A stretch of 64,000 nucleotides of DNA. It comes from Paenibacillus sp. sptzw28. Its GTDB lineage: Bacteria; Bacillota; Bacilli; Paenibacillales; Paenibacillaceae. Position 1 is the first letter of the stretch, and every line of letters starts with the position of its first letter. Under the pieces are notes generated by a model. That model ran no database searches and had not been told where the DNA came from. It saw only the letters and a program-made list of their open reading frames with translations. Shown here one piece after another: positions 51,731 to 61,295 of the stretch. The stretch is taken from positions 5,809,501 to 5,873,500 of the forward strand of contig NZ_CP080545.1 in assembly GCF_019550795.1 (NCBI RefSeq). The letters run 5' to 3'. Position numbers and translations under genes: made by a program.

Positions 51731-52318
51731 ATGACCAACAATCTAAGTACTAGCGATAAGATTCTGCTTGCAACAATCGAACTCATGGCCGAAAAGGGCT
51801 ATGACGGCACAACCACCAAGGAAATCGCCCTTGCTGCCGGAGTCAATGAGGTTACGCTATTTCGCCATTTCGGAACGAAGGTTAAGCTGCTTGAAGCCGC
51901 ATTTAGCCGCTATCATTATGGCGAAGAGATGACAAAGCTTTTTAATGAAAGCCTCAAAGGGGATCTGTATTCGGACCTTCTTACGCTCAGCCGAACGTAT
52001 CATAAAATCATGAACCGGAATAGAAAATTAATATCTATCGCGCAAAAAGGGAGCAGCAATCTCCCTGAGGAGGTTCTTCAGGAGGCCGGGCGCCATCCGA
52101 AGCATCTGAAAAACCTATTAACGGAATATTTGACCGCCATGTCGGAACAAGGTAAGGTCGCGACGCCGAAACCTGAGATGACTGCGTTGTCGTTCATGTG
52201 GATGAATAACGGCGCATTCATGAGCAGTCTGAACGCAAAAGAGTTTATCTCAGAAGGCTCGTTGGACGAATTCATCGAAGAAAGTGTACGATTATTCGCT
52301 AGGGCATTAACCCCCTAG
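51731..52318 (+). CDS. TetR-family repressor
   Basis: 195 residues. The helix-turn-helix is ATIELMAEKGYDGTTTKEIALAAGVNEVTLFRHFGTK. The C-terminal helical ligand domain is unremarkable. ATG 51731 has AAGGGG 7 nt upstream. It probably represses itself and the MFS exporter 60 bp downstream. Confidence 0.9.
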   Translation: MTNNLSTSDKILLATIELMAEKGYDGTTTKEIALAAGVNEVTLFRHFGTKVKLLEAAFSRYHYGEEMTKLFNESLKGDLYSDLLTLSRTYHKIMNRNRKLISIAQKGSSNLPEEVLQEAGRHPKHLKNLLTEYLTAMSEQGKVATPKPEMTALSFMWMNNGAFMSSLNAKEFISEGSLDEFIEESVRLFARALTP

Positions 52319-52381
52319 CTTTTTTATAAAGCATAATGAAAGTATGTACTTGCGTGCAATATTTGAGAGGAGTGATTAACC

Positions 52382-53752
52382 TTGAATTCTGACTCACAGC
52401 AGCAAAAAGGTTTGATCTTAATGCGGTTAATGATGTTAACCGTCATGATGTCATCGATGAGCGCCCTTATGTTTAACGTTGTGCTTCCGCAAATCAGCGA
52501 GGAGTTTCATCTTACCCTTGCTCAGGTGAGCTGGCTGTCATCCGCCTATACGCTTATCTATGCGTTTGGAACCGTGACCTATGGGAAACTGGCGGACAGA
52601 TTCCAACTGAAGAGCCTATTGACGTTCGGTCTGACGCTGTTTGCAGCGGGTTCTCTAATCGGGCTCGTTTCCCAAACATTCTTATTCGCACTTCTCGGAA
52701 GGTGCCTGCAATCTGCGGGGGCCGCAGCTATCCCGGCGATTGCACTCATTATCCCCGTGCGGTATTTTTCTCCTGAGAAGAGAGGCTCCGCAATAAGCAT
52801 GTCAGCCGTCGGGCTTGCGCTCGGAAGTGCTCTTGCGCCTGTGATTTCCGCGCTTATCGTCAGCTTTGCGAATTGGAGATGGCTATTTCTGCCTTCCTTG
52901 TTGATGCTGCTGCTGCTGCCGCTTTACCGCAAATATTTGGAGCATGAGGTGAAAGAAGCTGCTCGCAAATTCGATTGGCTTGGCGGGATCTTACTTGCTG
53001 CATCCATTACGCTGCTTCTGCTGGGGGTCACGAATCTGACCTGGTGGTATCTGGTGTTCGGATTAGCGGCTTTAATCCTCTTCATTCTGCGAATTCATGC
53101 GACAGAAGAAGCTTTTATACAGCCCCAATTGTTTCGAAACAAACAGTACACCATTGGACTAACGCTTGCATTTCTCATCGCCGGCATTGGCATTTCCTTA
53201 TATTTGTTAACTCCGATCCTGCTCTCGGAAGTGTATCATTTGGGTTCCAATTGGATTGGTTTCGCCATGGTTCCTGCTGCGGCAGCCTCCGCGATACTAG
53301 GGCGAAAGGGCGGAAAACTGGCGGATTTGAAAGGGAACTCCTATCTGATCTCTGTTGCTTCCGGCTCTTTAATTACCTGCTTTGCCTTGCTGTCAATCTT
53401 CACAGGAATCTCGCCGCTTTGGATTTCATTCATTCTCATATTCGGGAACGTAGGCCAATCTTTCTTTCAAATTGCGATGTCGAACTCGATCTCGAGATCA
53501 TTGCCCAAAGATCAAATTGGAGTTGGTATGGGGCTCTTCTCGATGATCAGTTTTATATCCCAAGGAATAGCCGCTGGCGTTTATGGCAGCGCAGCGGCGC
53601 ATGGTTCATCCGTTAATTGGAATCCGTTACATGTTGATCCGAATAGTTACCTCTTCAGCAATATTTATCTCGTTCTTGCCGCAATGCATGTGGGCATCTT
53701 GTTGTTCTACCGCTTGCAATTCCGCACCAGGAATTCAAGTGTTTCAATATAA
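52382..53752 (+). CDS. MFS drug efflux transporter
   Basis: 456 residues, about 12-14 membrane helices. VVLPQISEEFHLTLAQVSWLSSAYTL, GKLADRFQLKSLL and the motif-C-like GLALGSALAPVI mark a drug-exporting MFS protein. TTG start with GAGGAGTG 7 nt upstream. Pairs with the TetR repressor; exports an unknown toxic compound. Confidence 0.9.
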   Translation: MNSDSQQQKGLILMRLMMLTVMMSSMSALMFNVVLPQISEEFHLTLAQVSWLSSAYTLIYAFGTVTYGKLADRFQLKSLLTFGLTLFAAGSLIGLVSQTFLFALLGRCLQSAGAAAIPAIALIIPVRYFSPEKRGSAISMSAVGLALGSALAPVISALIVSFANWRWLFLPSLLMLLLLPLYRKYLEHEVKEAARKFDWLGGILLAASITLLLLGVTNLTWWYLVFGLAALILFILRIHATEEAFIQPQLFRNKQYTIGLTLAFLIAGIGISLYLLTPILLSEVYHLGSNWIGFAMVPAAAASAILGRKGGKLADLKGNSYLISVASGSLITCFALLSIFTGISPLWISFILIFGNVGQSFFQIAMSNSISRSLPKDQIGVGMGLFSMISFISQGIAAGVYGSAAAHGSSVNWNPLHVDPNSYLFSNIYLVLAAMHVGILLFYRLQFRTRNSSVSI

Positions 53753-53805
53753 TATGGGACAAATTCAAATTTACGGGTGTAGAAGCTGAAAGGAGAAGAC
53801 ATGTG

Positions 53806-54120
53806 ATGTTAACAGCAAATTTAATCGATCAATTGCTTACATGGCCAGAGGTAACTCAGCAGCCACACCGCTTCGGCGGGATTGAATTTCGGTTTAGAGG
53901 TAAGGAAATCGGACATTTGCATGGCGATCACCTGGTCGACTTGACTTTGCCGAAATCATTACGCGATGAACTGGTAATCTCAGGGCGTGCGCAGCCCCAT
54001 CATATGTATCCTGATTCCGGTTGGGTATCCGTTTATTTAACCTCTAATGAGGATGTTACTCGAGCCATTGAAATTTTAAGGCTCAAGTATGAGCATCTGG
54101 TTTCAATCCAGGATGAGTAA
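53806..54120 (+). CDS. DUF5519/luciferase-domain-like protein
   Basis: 104 residues from ATG 53806 (GTG 53803 is an alternative; AGGAGA precedes both). WPEVTQQPHRFGGIEFRFRGKEIGHLHGDHLVDLTLP and HMYPDSGWVSVYL match the small DUF5519 domain, of unknown function. Located between the efflux gene and the epoxide hydrolase. Confidence 0.78.
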   Translation: MLTANLIDQLLTWPEVTQQPHRFGGIEFRFRGKEIGHLHGDHLVDLTLPKSLRDELVISGRAQPHHMYPDSGWVSVYLTSNEDVTRAIEILRLKYEHLVSIQDE

Positions 54121-54183
54121 TGAGATAAATATATGGTGAAACGGATTTATAAAAATTAGAATTTGAGAAGGAGGATGTAAAAG

Positions 54184-55368
54184 ATGGAACACTTAAAAAC
54201 GGTTAATTCCAACAGCACTGAACTTACGGATACCTCAATCCGTCCATTTCGCATCGCGATCCCCCAAAGTGATCTAGATGATTTGCAAGCTCGCCTGACC
54301 CAAACTCGTTGGCCTGCCCAGTTACCTGATATTGAAGGAAATGATGGTGTTCCACTCGACTATATGAAGGAGTTAGTGGAGTACTGGGGTACCTCATATG
54401 ACTGGCGTAAACAAGAAGCTCAGTTAAATGAGTTTCCTCAATTCACTACAATGATTGATGGTGCAAATATACATTTCTTGCATGTTCGGTCACCCGAAAA
54501 GGATGCATTTCCGCTTATTCTTACCCATGGCTGGCCGGGTTCTATCGTAGAATTTCTTGATATCATTGGTCCATTAACCGATCCACGAGCTTATGGTGAA
54601 GATCCTGCCAACGCTTTTCATGTGGTAATTCCATCGATCCCTGGCTTTGGTTTTTCCGGTCCCACTCCTGAGAATGGTTGGAATGGACAACGGATTGCTC
54701 TTGCTTGGGCGGAGTTGATGAGACGGTTAGGTTATGACCGATATGGAACACAGGGAGGAGATTGGGGTTCAGCAATTTCTCGTATCTTAGCTGCGGCCGA
54801 TCCGGAGCATGTCTGTGGTGTTCATCTAAACTACCTATTTTTTATACCAAAACCAAATGATAAACTTACTAATCTGTCTAAGGAAGATGAGGATAGAATT
54901 GCACAGTTGAACCGTTACCTAGCTTCTCCTGCTGGTCACAGGGTGCTTCAGTCAACGCGACCGCAAACACTATCCTATGCGCTCACCGACTCACCTGTTG
55001 GTCAACTAGCTTGGATCGCAGAGAAATTTATGGAATGGGTTGATCCAGCATATCCTATTGGAATCGATCGTCTGCTTACTAACGTAATGCTTTATTGGAT
55101 CACAGGCACTGCTGGATCAACAGCTCGTCTTTATTATGAGAGCCAGCTCATCGCAGCCCAATCGAAGGGACGCCCTATGCCCTGCCCAGTACCAGTAGGA
55201 GTGGCGGTTTTTCCACACGATTTGGCTTTACCTGTACGTCGTCTCGCTGAGCAAGAGTATGATATCGTACACTGGACAGAGTTTGAACATGGTGGACACT
55301 TCGCGGCAATGGAGGTTCCTGACTTGTTAACAGAAGACTTACGAAATTTCTTTCGTCGTTTCCGCTGA
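54184..55368 (+). CDS. Epoxide hydrolase (EHN-type alpha/beta hydrolase)
   Basis: 394 residues. N-terminal EHN region (FRIAIPQSDLDDLQARLTQTRWP), oxyanion motif HGWPGS, nucleophile loop QGGDWGS and terminal GGHFAAMEVPDLL with the catalytic His. Hydrolyses epoxides to diols, with substrate undetermined. AGGAGG upstream of ATG. Follows the DUF5519 gene by 63 bp. Confidence 0.9.
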   Translation: MEHLKTVNSNSTELTDTSIRPFRIAIPQSDLDDLQARLTQTRWPAQLPDIEGNDGVPLDYMKELVEYWGTSYDWRKQEAQLNEFPQFTTMIDGANIHFLHVRSPEKDAFPLILTHGWPGSIVEFLDIIGPLTDPRAYGEDPANAFHVVIPSIPGFGFSGPTPENGWNGQRIALAWAELMRRLGYDRYGTQGGDWGSAISRILAAADPEHVCGVHLNYLFFIPKPNDKLTNLSKEDEDRIAQLNRYLASPAGHRVLQSTRPQTLSYALTDSPVGQLAWIAEKFMEWVDPAYPIGIDRLLTNVMLYWITGTAGSTARLYYESQLIAAQSKGRPMPCPVPVGVAVFPHDLALPVRRLAEQEYDIVHWTEFEHGGHFAAMEVPDLLTEDLRNFFRRFR

Positions 55369-55403
55369 GACAGGGGAAACGACTATTATGTTCATTCGAT
55401 TGT

Positions 55404-55437
55404 TAACCCTCAGGGATAATTCACTGAGGGTTTCTTA
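55404..55437 (+). terminator. Terminator after the epoxide hydrolase gene
   Basis: AACCCTCAG(ggataattca)CTGAGGGTT followed by TCTTATTTTG. Confidence 0.8.
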
Positions 55438-55494
55438 TTTTGATATGTATATTTAACTACCCGACAATTGACGAGCGACTGGAACCATATCTAA

Positions 55495-56073
55495 TTATAA
55501 CGCGACCTTAAATGTTCCCGCTTCTCCCAGAAAATCCAACCTTGTCAGACCCCGTTCTCCGAGAAGTTGTCTATAGCTGTTAATCGTTCCATCATGCGCA
55601 ACAATAACAGCTCTATCAAGCCCTTGCTCTCTAATCCAATTGATCAATCCCAGTCCAAGCTCCTGGAATTTTTTCTCCTCAATAGCGTTTATCCCTTCAA
55701 GCCAAACCGGTTCATTGAAGTCATTCATCACGATGAAGCCAGGATATTCATTTATTATTCTTGCTCTCGGAAGGGCTATGTCACACCTGAATGCAGCCGA
55801 TTCAGGACCTTGAGGAAACATTCTGGGGCCGACTGCGGGGCTTATGTATTTCTTGGGCTGAGTCAAGCCGTCAGTGAGAATATTGACGGTTTCGATGGTT
55901 CTCACCGTCGGGCTGACAATAAAGATATCCTCATTGCTGAAATCAAAAGAAGCTCTTAGATCCGCCACTTGAGCTTTACCCCTGTCAGTCAGATGAGGAT
56001 GTTCAATATTTAACCGGTCCGGAATGTCCCGGTTATGCTCCCCTTGGCCATGTCGGACGAATATCAATTCCAT
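55495..56073 (-). CDS. Histidine phosphatase family protein
   Basis: 192 residues: FVRHGQGEHNRD near the N terminus, SPTVRTIETVNIL, and VAHDGTINSYRQLLGERG with the second His. A phosphoglycerate-mutase-like phosphatase. AAGGATG precedes ATG. Confidence 0.86.
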   Translation of the reverse strand: MELIFVRHGQGEHNRDIPDRLNIEHPHLTDRGKAQVADLRASFDFSNEDIFIVSPTVRTIETVNILTDGLTQPKKYISPAVGPRMFPQGPESAAFRCDIALPRARIINEYPGFIVMNDFNEPVWLEGINAIEEKKFQELGLGLINWIREQGLDRAVIVAHDGTINSYRQLLGERGLTRLDFLGEAGTFKVAL

Positions 56074-56079
56074 CTTTGC

Positions 56080-56367
56080 TCACATCCTTTTCTTTACCGG
56101 GCAGTAAATCTTGACCTCATTGCGCTGATCCTCTGAATCTCTTATTGTTTTCCCATCGTACTTTTCGAAGTAATAATCAATGTCGTCATAAGAGTATCCG
56201 TTTTCCTGCAGCCATCCCGATGTGTAGTCATAGGCCGTTGACGTCCTGCCGGCCGGCCCTTTATAGTGTGTGGCGGAATACATTCTCGGCAGTAAATGAA
56301 TGTGTACCATACCATGCGGCACATTGGCAACGGGGTCTACTTCATAGCAGCAATAGAAATCAAGCAA
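56080..56367 (-). pseudogene. GyrI-like effector domain, N-terminal part missing
   Basis: The frame encodes the C-terminal half of a GyrI/AraC effector-binding domain (VPHGMVHIHLLPRMYSATHYKG, WLQENGYSYDDIDYYFEKYD, EVKIYCPVK). It is open upstream only to the stop of the NUDIX gene and has no good start except TTG 56367. The usual first 60 residues are absent, so it is probably a decayed gene, though a shortened TTG-initiated protein is possible. Confidence 0.6.
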
Positions 56368-56414
56368 GCCCGCATTTCCCTTGTAGTTCGGAGCCAGCTC
56401 CCTATTAACTTGGA

Positions 56415-57032
56415 TTAATCAAACATGATCTCTTGATCCGGGTTTCTATATAACTCAAACAGTTTGATAATCTGCTTCTCCGTGTTTCGTTCAAGGGATA
56501 ACGCAGGCAATTTATCCTCTTCAAAAAATTTAACCTCGAGTGTTTCCATACCCTCCATCGCTTCACCGCCGACAATTTCGCATAATATGAACATTTTGTA
56601 AACATGAAACGGTGAAGGCGGATGGTCATGAAACTTCTTGTCTATAATCCCTAACAGCCGGACAGGCATTACATCGAACCCGGATTCCTCTTTCACTTCC
56701 TTTACAGCCACTTCCTTTGCAGACAACCCGATATCCGCCCATCCGCCGGGCAATGCCCAAGCCTCGTCGGTACGTTCCTTCACTAATAATATTTTGCCAT
56801 CATTAAAGACAACACCGCGTACATCCACCTTTGGAGTCGCGTAACCGGTTTCGCTTGCGAATAAAGCTCGTATCTTGTCCCTTTCAACGTCTGTATACTC
56901 ATTTAAGATTTCAATGCTGAGAGCTCTCAGCTGCTCGAATCTGTCCAGATCATAGATATCCTTTGAATAGGCTAGTCCAGCTTGGCTTATCGCCTGAATT
57001 TGCTTTGCCCACTCGAGCCATTTGAGCTGCAT
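56415..57032 (-). CDS. NUDIX hydrolase with NUDIX_N domain
   Basis: 205 residues. An N-terminal helical NUDIX_N region (LEWAKQIQAISQAGLAYSKDIYDLDRFEQLR) then the catalytic Nudix box GGWADIGLSAKEVAVKEV with EESG. Likely cleaves ADP-ribose or a related nucleoside-diphosphate derivative. ATG start. Confidence 0.88.
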   Translation of the reverse strand: MQLKWLEWAKQIQAISQAGLAYSKDIYDLDRFEQLRALSIEILNEYTDVERDKIRALFASETGYATPKVDVRGVVFNDGKILLVKERTDEAWALPGGWADIGLSAKEVAVKEVKEESGFDVMPVRLLGIIDKKFHDHPPSPFHVYKMFILCEIVGGEAMEGMETLEVKFFEEDKLPALSLERNTEKQIIKLFELYRNPDQEIMFD

Positions 57033-57107
57033 ATGATTCCCTCTTTTCTTCTTTTTTGGGCAGTATCTTAAAGATGTACCAGATTTACCGAAGTTTTCTG
57101 AAGGTAT

Positions 57108-57598
57108 TCAACCTTGGCTGTCTATTACCCGTTTTCGGTTACTATCATAAATCTTCTTTCTGGGAACAGCCGGTGTGTCGAGCTTGTAGTCCGGATGGTT
57201 CTCAATCAATTCTTTAACCGATACGCCATTTATCCGCAGACCGTCAATCAAGCAGTTTTCTATATTTGTGTTCACTAAATTTGAGTGATTAAATTTTAAG
57301 ATCACACTCATTCATTGTCATGTCCCACCAGGCATTGCCTTCGACTTTCATATCCGTTAAGTTGCTTGCATGTACTGCCGAGCCACTTAAGTCAACGTGC
57401 TTAAACCATGTTTTTCATATTCGCATACATGACCGACGTTCCTTCGAGACTGACACTTTGGAAGTTAGAGTATGATAAGTCCCCTTCACAAAATCTTGTT
57501 CCACTCATATTAAATTGCTCAATGGACGAGTTAAGAAACTCGACTCCCTTCCATTGAATGTTCTCGGGTGAATCTTGTTTCTTTGAGCTATGTTCCAT
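57108..57598 (-). pseudogene. Pentapeptide-repeat protein broken by two frameshifts
   Basis: Three frames joined in order give one protein: MEHSSKKQDSPENIQW with CEGDLSYSNFQSVSLEGTSV, then DLSGSAVHASNLTDMKVEGN, then HSNLVNTNIENCLIDGLRIN with a tail KRVIDSQG. Pentapeptide motifs (A/N-L-x-x) run through all three. Shifts occur near GGTTTAAG (about 57400) and CTTAAAATTTAATC (about 57300), A/T-rich runs suggestive of slippage. Confidence 0.8.
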
Positions 57599-57635
57599 TT
57601 CAAACCGCCTCTACTTGTTTTTTAGTTTAAGCGCG

Positions 57636-58187
57636 TTATCTGACGGACTCGCCCGCCTGAATACGTTTGCGAATAATTCGTATTTGTCCTCTATGATTGA
57701 TCTCATCTTCAAAAACATGAAACCACTTAAAATAGTTATTTACCGATCGGTTGCCTAAATGCGGTTCATTTTCAGATTGCTCCAGCCATTCATCCTGTAA
57801 TTCGGACATTGACTTTAATGTCATGCTTCTCACATCATTGAATATTTCAATATAGTAGTTTAGAGGGTTGTTCTTTATTTCCTTTCTTCCTCTGTCCCCC
57901 AGCTGCAGCGCTGCATCCCATTGCTTATGTTCTGCCTCTGTCAGTTCCCTTTTTACGATGGTATTCAAATAATAGGCGTATTCGACTGCTGCAATATGTT
58001 TAAGAAGAGATCCAATTGAATTGGATTGATCATCAGATAAATAATCCAGTTGGGGAACACTTAAACCAATTACCGATTCGAGTGTTGTCCATCTTGCATA
58101 ATTCATCATTGAAACCAATCGACTAATTTGTGGAGAAAAACCAGGCAGACTACCAATCATATACAGTCTCTCATAATCCATTATCAT
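57636..58187 (-). CDS. DinB-like protein (DUF664 type)
   Basis: 183 residues and a paralogue of the gene at 31623: shared MMNYARWTTLESVIGL, DDQSNSIGSLLKHIAAVE and FHVFEDEINHRGQIRIIRKR. ATG 58187 has AGGAG 8 nt upstream. Its start overlaps the end of the DUF2238 gene, indicating coupling. Confidence 0.85.
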   Translation of the reverse strand: MIMDYERLYMIGSLPGFSPQISRLVSMMNYARWTTLESVIGLSVPQLDYLSDDQSNSIGSLLKHIAAVEYAYYLNTIVKRELTEAEHKQWDAALQLGDRGRKEIKNNPLNYYIEIFNDVRSMTLKSMSELQDEWLEQSENEPHLGNRSVNNYFKWFHVFEDEINHRGQIRIIRKRIQAGESVR

Positions 58188-58848
58188 GAGATACACTCCT
58201 TTCCCCTCTTAAGCGGCCGAGAACCGCCGCAAACGCCATTGCGAACACAGCGCCGTAAAGCGCCAACTCCATGTCATGGTGCGCATCCCACTGATCGCCT
58301 TGGCTGCCAAGGAACAGTGCGCCTTTCTCAGGAGCCAGAATTAGCGCCACCCACATTTCAATAAGCTCATAGAACGCGCCCATCGCCAGAATGATGCACG
58401 GCACAAGCACATATGTCCAGCTTTTGCGGATCCGGACGACTCTGAGCATGAATTCGTGAACGGGATAGGCAATGAGCAGTCCGAAAGCGCAATGCACAAT
58501 CCGGTCATAATGGTTCCTCTCATTATGAAATATCCCGTTTATCCACTTATCCACCGGCGTCGTATTATAAGCATAGTGCGCTCCGATCGTGTGTAATATG
58601 ACAAATCCGATTATCATCAAATAAGACATATTGCTGAAGGAAAAGAGCCTGTAGGTAGAAACAAAGCCAGCGGCCGCCGCAACAACAAGCAGGTTTTCGA
58701 GCCACCAGTCAAATTGGTCGTATGGCCTGGCCGCCAGCAGCCCCCAAATGACCAAATATAAGATAATAGCTGCTTGAAGCAGCCAATTGCGCGCGAACGC
58801 CCTCTCACGCCGAAATAGGCTGGCATGAGTCCGGTTCAACTCCGGCAT
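58171..58848 (-). CDS. DUF2238 (YjdF-like) membrane protein
   Basis: 225 residues, about six membrane helices. Contains FHNERNHYDRIVHCAFGLL and EFMLRVVRIRKSW, and GSQGDQWDAHHDMELALYGAVFAM near the end, the DUF2238 signature. Function unknown; acidic/His motifs facing the membrane could bind metal or lipid. Confidence 0.87.
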   Translation of the reverse strand: MPELNRTHASLFRRERAFARNWLLQAAIILYLVIWGLLAARPYDQFDWWLENLLVVAAAAGFVSTYRLFSFSNMSYLMIIGFVILHTIGAHYAYNTTPVDKWINGIFHNERNHYDRIVHCAFGLLIAYPVHEFMLRVVRIRKSWTYVLVPCIILAMGAFYELIEMWVALILAPEKGALFLGSQGDQWDAHHDMELALYGAVFAMAFAAVLGRLRGERSVSHDNGL

Positions 58849-58927
58849 TTTTCTGTGACCCCCTCTTTATAATGGAAAAACGCCAGCTATTCGGTTATCG
58901 TTAACAAATGTTATTATCACTCATCCG

Positions 58928-59842
58928 CTATTCCAACGTAATCGTGTCGTGCAGGTGAGCCGTTACCGGGCCCTTAACTGGACCGCTCTTTTCATACTGC
59001 TCCAAGTGCCACGCACGCAGCACTCGCTCGTAGCCATTCTCGGCAATCCACTTATGCAGAAGCTCATACGTCTTGGATATTTGATTTACGCGTCCGCGGT
59101 GAACCGTAACCGCATAAGATTGCGGCGGAACTGTAATGGCTTCCATTTCCTGCGGAACGGAAACGAACTGCTCAACCTCGACGCATGCCCAATACCCGTC
59201 TTCTTCCGCCGACTCGTCGCTGACGAAGAATGCGCCGATGATCCGCTCCGGTTCGATGCGCCCCGGAATCTCTTCCAATCTGCGCGTTAACTCGGCGAAA
59301 GCACCCGGGATCTCCTCCGCATACTGTTCGCCGGTCTCGCATACGACCCGAATGCCGACGAGCTTGATCTCGCCAAGCGCCACAACCTTTACCTCCCGGT
59401 CATGCGTCGGGAAATAGATTTCGGTCACGCCCTTCGGCTGCAGCTCCTTATTGAAAATCTCAAACCGCGGTTTCTCGATATTCAAATTGTAGAGCGCCTG
59501 ATTATCGATGCTGCAGAAGTAGTCCCAAAAGTCTGCAATATGCTTCTCCTCAAACCTGAACACCGCATACTCGTCAGCCTGGATGGTGTAGCCGACCATT
59601 CCCACCGGCACATCGGCAATGGCCGACACAGGCGCCGCCACAAGCAGACCGCCCGGTACAATCACCAGATATTCGTCCTCGCTCTGCAGATTGACGATTT
59701 CGGCACGCCTCTCTTTCAAATGCTCGAATAGAAGACGCTCATCCTTAACCCCGATCGGGCTTATGAAACCGACGAGTAGGGTTTCTTCAACCACAGCCGT
59801 TCTGACCTGCATGAAATGCTCCATATCTACTTGAATCGGCAT
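58928..59842 (-). CDS. Tandem GyrI-like effector-binding protein
   Basis: 304 residues with two GyrI-type domains: first GMVGYTIQADEYAVFRFEEKHIADFWDYF and GVTEIYFPT, second IKLVGIRVVCETGEQYAE and YAVTVHRGRVNQISKTYELLHKWI. No DNA-binding part is fused, so it is a stand-alone sensor or enzyme. It lies 79 bp beyond the DUF2238 gene on the same strand. Confidence 0.83.
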   Translation of the reverse strand: MPIQVDMEHFMQVRTAVVEETLLVGFISPIGVKDERLLFEHLKERRAEIVNLQSEDEYLVIVPGGLLVAAPVSAIADVPVGMVGYTIQADEYAVFRFEEKHIADFWDYFCSIDNQALYNLNIEKPRFEIFNKELQPKGVTEIYFPTHDREVKVVALGEIKLVGIRVVCETGEQYAEEIPGAFAELTRRLEEIPGRIEPERIIGAFFVSDESAEEDGYWACVEVEQFVSVPQEMEAITVPPQSYAVTVHRGRVNQISKTYELLHKWIAENGYERVLRAWHLEQYEKSGPVKGPVTAHLHDTITLE

Positions 59843-59908
59843 ATCCAGCCACCCCTTTCTTATTTTTAATGCTTTATTTAGTCCAACCAGCCTTCCAAAT
59901 CGTTAACA

Positions 59909-60733
59909 CTATGAATGTTGAACCTTGTTAACAGATTCCGGCAAAAGCGGCGAATACATCATCAGCGCATGATTCTCTGTTATATATTCATCGCCTGCGA
60001 GCTGGCCGTCCCTGCTATAGACGCGCCTGAAGAGCGTATTGTGCCGGACATAGCCGCCCCAATATTGCTGCGAAATCAGGTGATCCTTTTCGTACACTTC
60101 ATACGTATGAAGCGGTTTTGTGAGAGCGCGCCATTCACCTGTCAACCGGTGATTCCTCACCTCCAGCTTCAGCTGATAGGGAGAATCTGTTCTGTTTGCA
60201 ATCATGAGGTCCAAATAATTATAAGCGCATGTCGCGCCGCTGCCGAATGGCTGCGTCCGGTTGGAATCCGGGAACACATCGTAGCTGTGGCGGTGCCTTT
60301 CGACCACCGTGAGCGGTGTGTGGAGCGTCATCCAGTAGATCAGATTCGACAGCTGGCACAGGCCTCCGCCAATCCCCGGTTTGAACCCGCCGTAGAATAA
60401 CACCATACCCGGAGCATATCCTTTTCGCCTGGTTGGATTTCCGATCAGTTTCCAGTAGGACATCGTTTCACCGGGCCGGATAATGAGCCCGTCCAGCCGC
60501 TTTACTGCCAACTGTAAATTGATCTCCTTGTTGTGCTGGAGCCACATATCAACGTCCTTCAGCTTTCGCAGCGTCGGCGTTTCATGCACAAATACAAGGT
60601 ATGGATAGTCATCCTTTGCGAACGTTTTGGCAAATCTGATGCCGCCGAAACACCATTTTAGATACCGCTTCCATCTAAAAAAGGCCATTCCCGCCGCAAG
60701 TCGAACTTTCGACCGGGGTACCGGCTTCATCAT
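59909..60733 (-). CDS. VanW-family protein
   Basis: 274 residues. KRLDGLIIRPGETMSYWKLIGNPTRRKGYAPGM and GIGGGLCQLSNLIYWM give the VanW core, with ATCAYNYLDLMIANRTDSPYQL following. Found in vancomycin operons and many Firmicutes; function unknown. Start ATG 60733 or 60730; GGTGAGAG upstream. No vancomycin genes nearby. Confidence 0.88.
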   Translation of the reverse strand: MMKPVPRSKVRLAAGMAFFRWKRYLKWCFGGIRFAKTFAKDDYPYLVFVHETPTLRKLKDVDMWLQHNKEINLQLAVKRLDGLIIRPGETMSYWKLIGNPTRRKGYAPGMVLFYGGFKPGIGGGLCQLSNLIYWMTLHTPLTVVERHRHSYDVFPDSNRTQPFGSGATCAYNYLDLMIANRTDSPYQLKLEVRNHRLTGEWRALTKPLHTYEVYEKDHLISQQYWGGYVRHNTLFRRVYSRDGQLAGDEYITENHALMMYSPLLPESVNKVQHS

Positions 60734-60950
60734 CTCTCACCGCCTGCGAATACTACTAACTACTAACCGCTCCCGTCATAATTAGAAGCAGCCGATGTAA
60801 AAATCAGCCAAGAGGTTCCAATTTCTACTATACCAACGGATGAATAGGTTGAATAGTCGAATTCATTATTTTGCATATTGAATATTCCTCATTGACAATT
60901 AGAGTGCGGGAGAGTATAACAAGAATATTCCGAAAATTAAAATTCGCAGA

Positions 60951-61246
60951 TGGGAACACGCGCATTTGAGTCATGGCAATCTCCAGAGAGTCGGCGTCCT
61001 GCTGAAAGCCGACGTTTGCCGCCTGATGCTGCATCCTCCCGAAGAAGCCGCGCCGAACAATTCCGGTCTGTGTATATGACAGCAATCCGGTGCACAGGTA
61101 AGCGCGGACGGAATCCGCCGTTACACGGAGCGCGTATGCTTGTACGCGACAAAGCGCCGAAAGCCTCTTTTTGATTTACGAGAGCGGACGGAAGTAGGGT
61201 GGTAACGCGAGATAAATCTCGTCCCTTATAGGGGCGGGATTTTTTT
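60951..61246 (+). ncRNA. T-box riboswitch, probably isoleucine-specific, before ilvA
   Basis: Stem I with AGAGAGTCGGCG and GCTGAAAGCCGACG, a specifier loop TGCATCC in which ATC (61033-61035) fits Ile, the T-box AGGGTGGTAACGCG (61196-61209) and a terminator TCTCGTCCC/GGGGCGGGA with T-run to 61246. Uncharged tRNA-Ile would favour read-through into ilvA, which starts 50 nt further on. The specifier choice is by hand folding. Confidence 0.85.
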
Positions 61247-61295
61247 GTTATTCAGAAGACCTAACGATTGGGAATGACTAAGAGGAGAGAGGCTG

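Noticed and set aside
52975..53616. 213-codon plus-strand ORF
   Set aside because: Out-of-frame shadow within the MFS gene.
59909..60733. Vancomycin-resistance locus
   Set aside because: VanW-family genes are widespread; no vanH, vanA/B, vanX or vanRS nearby.
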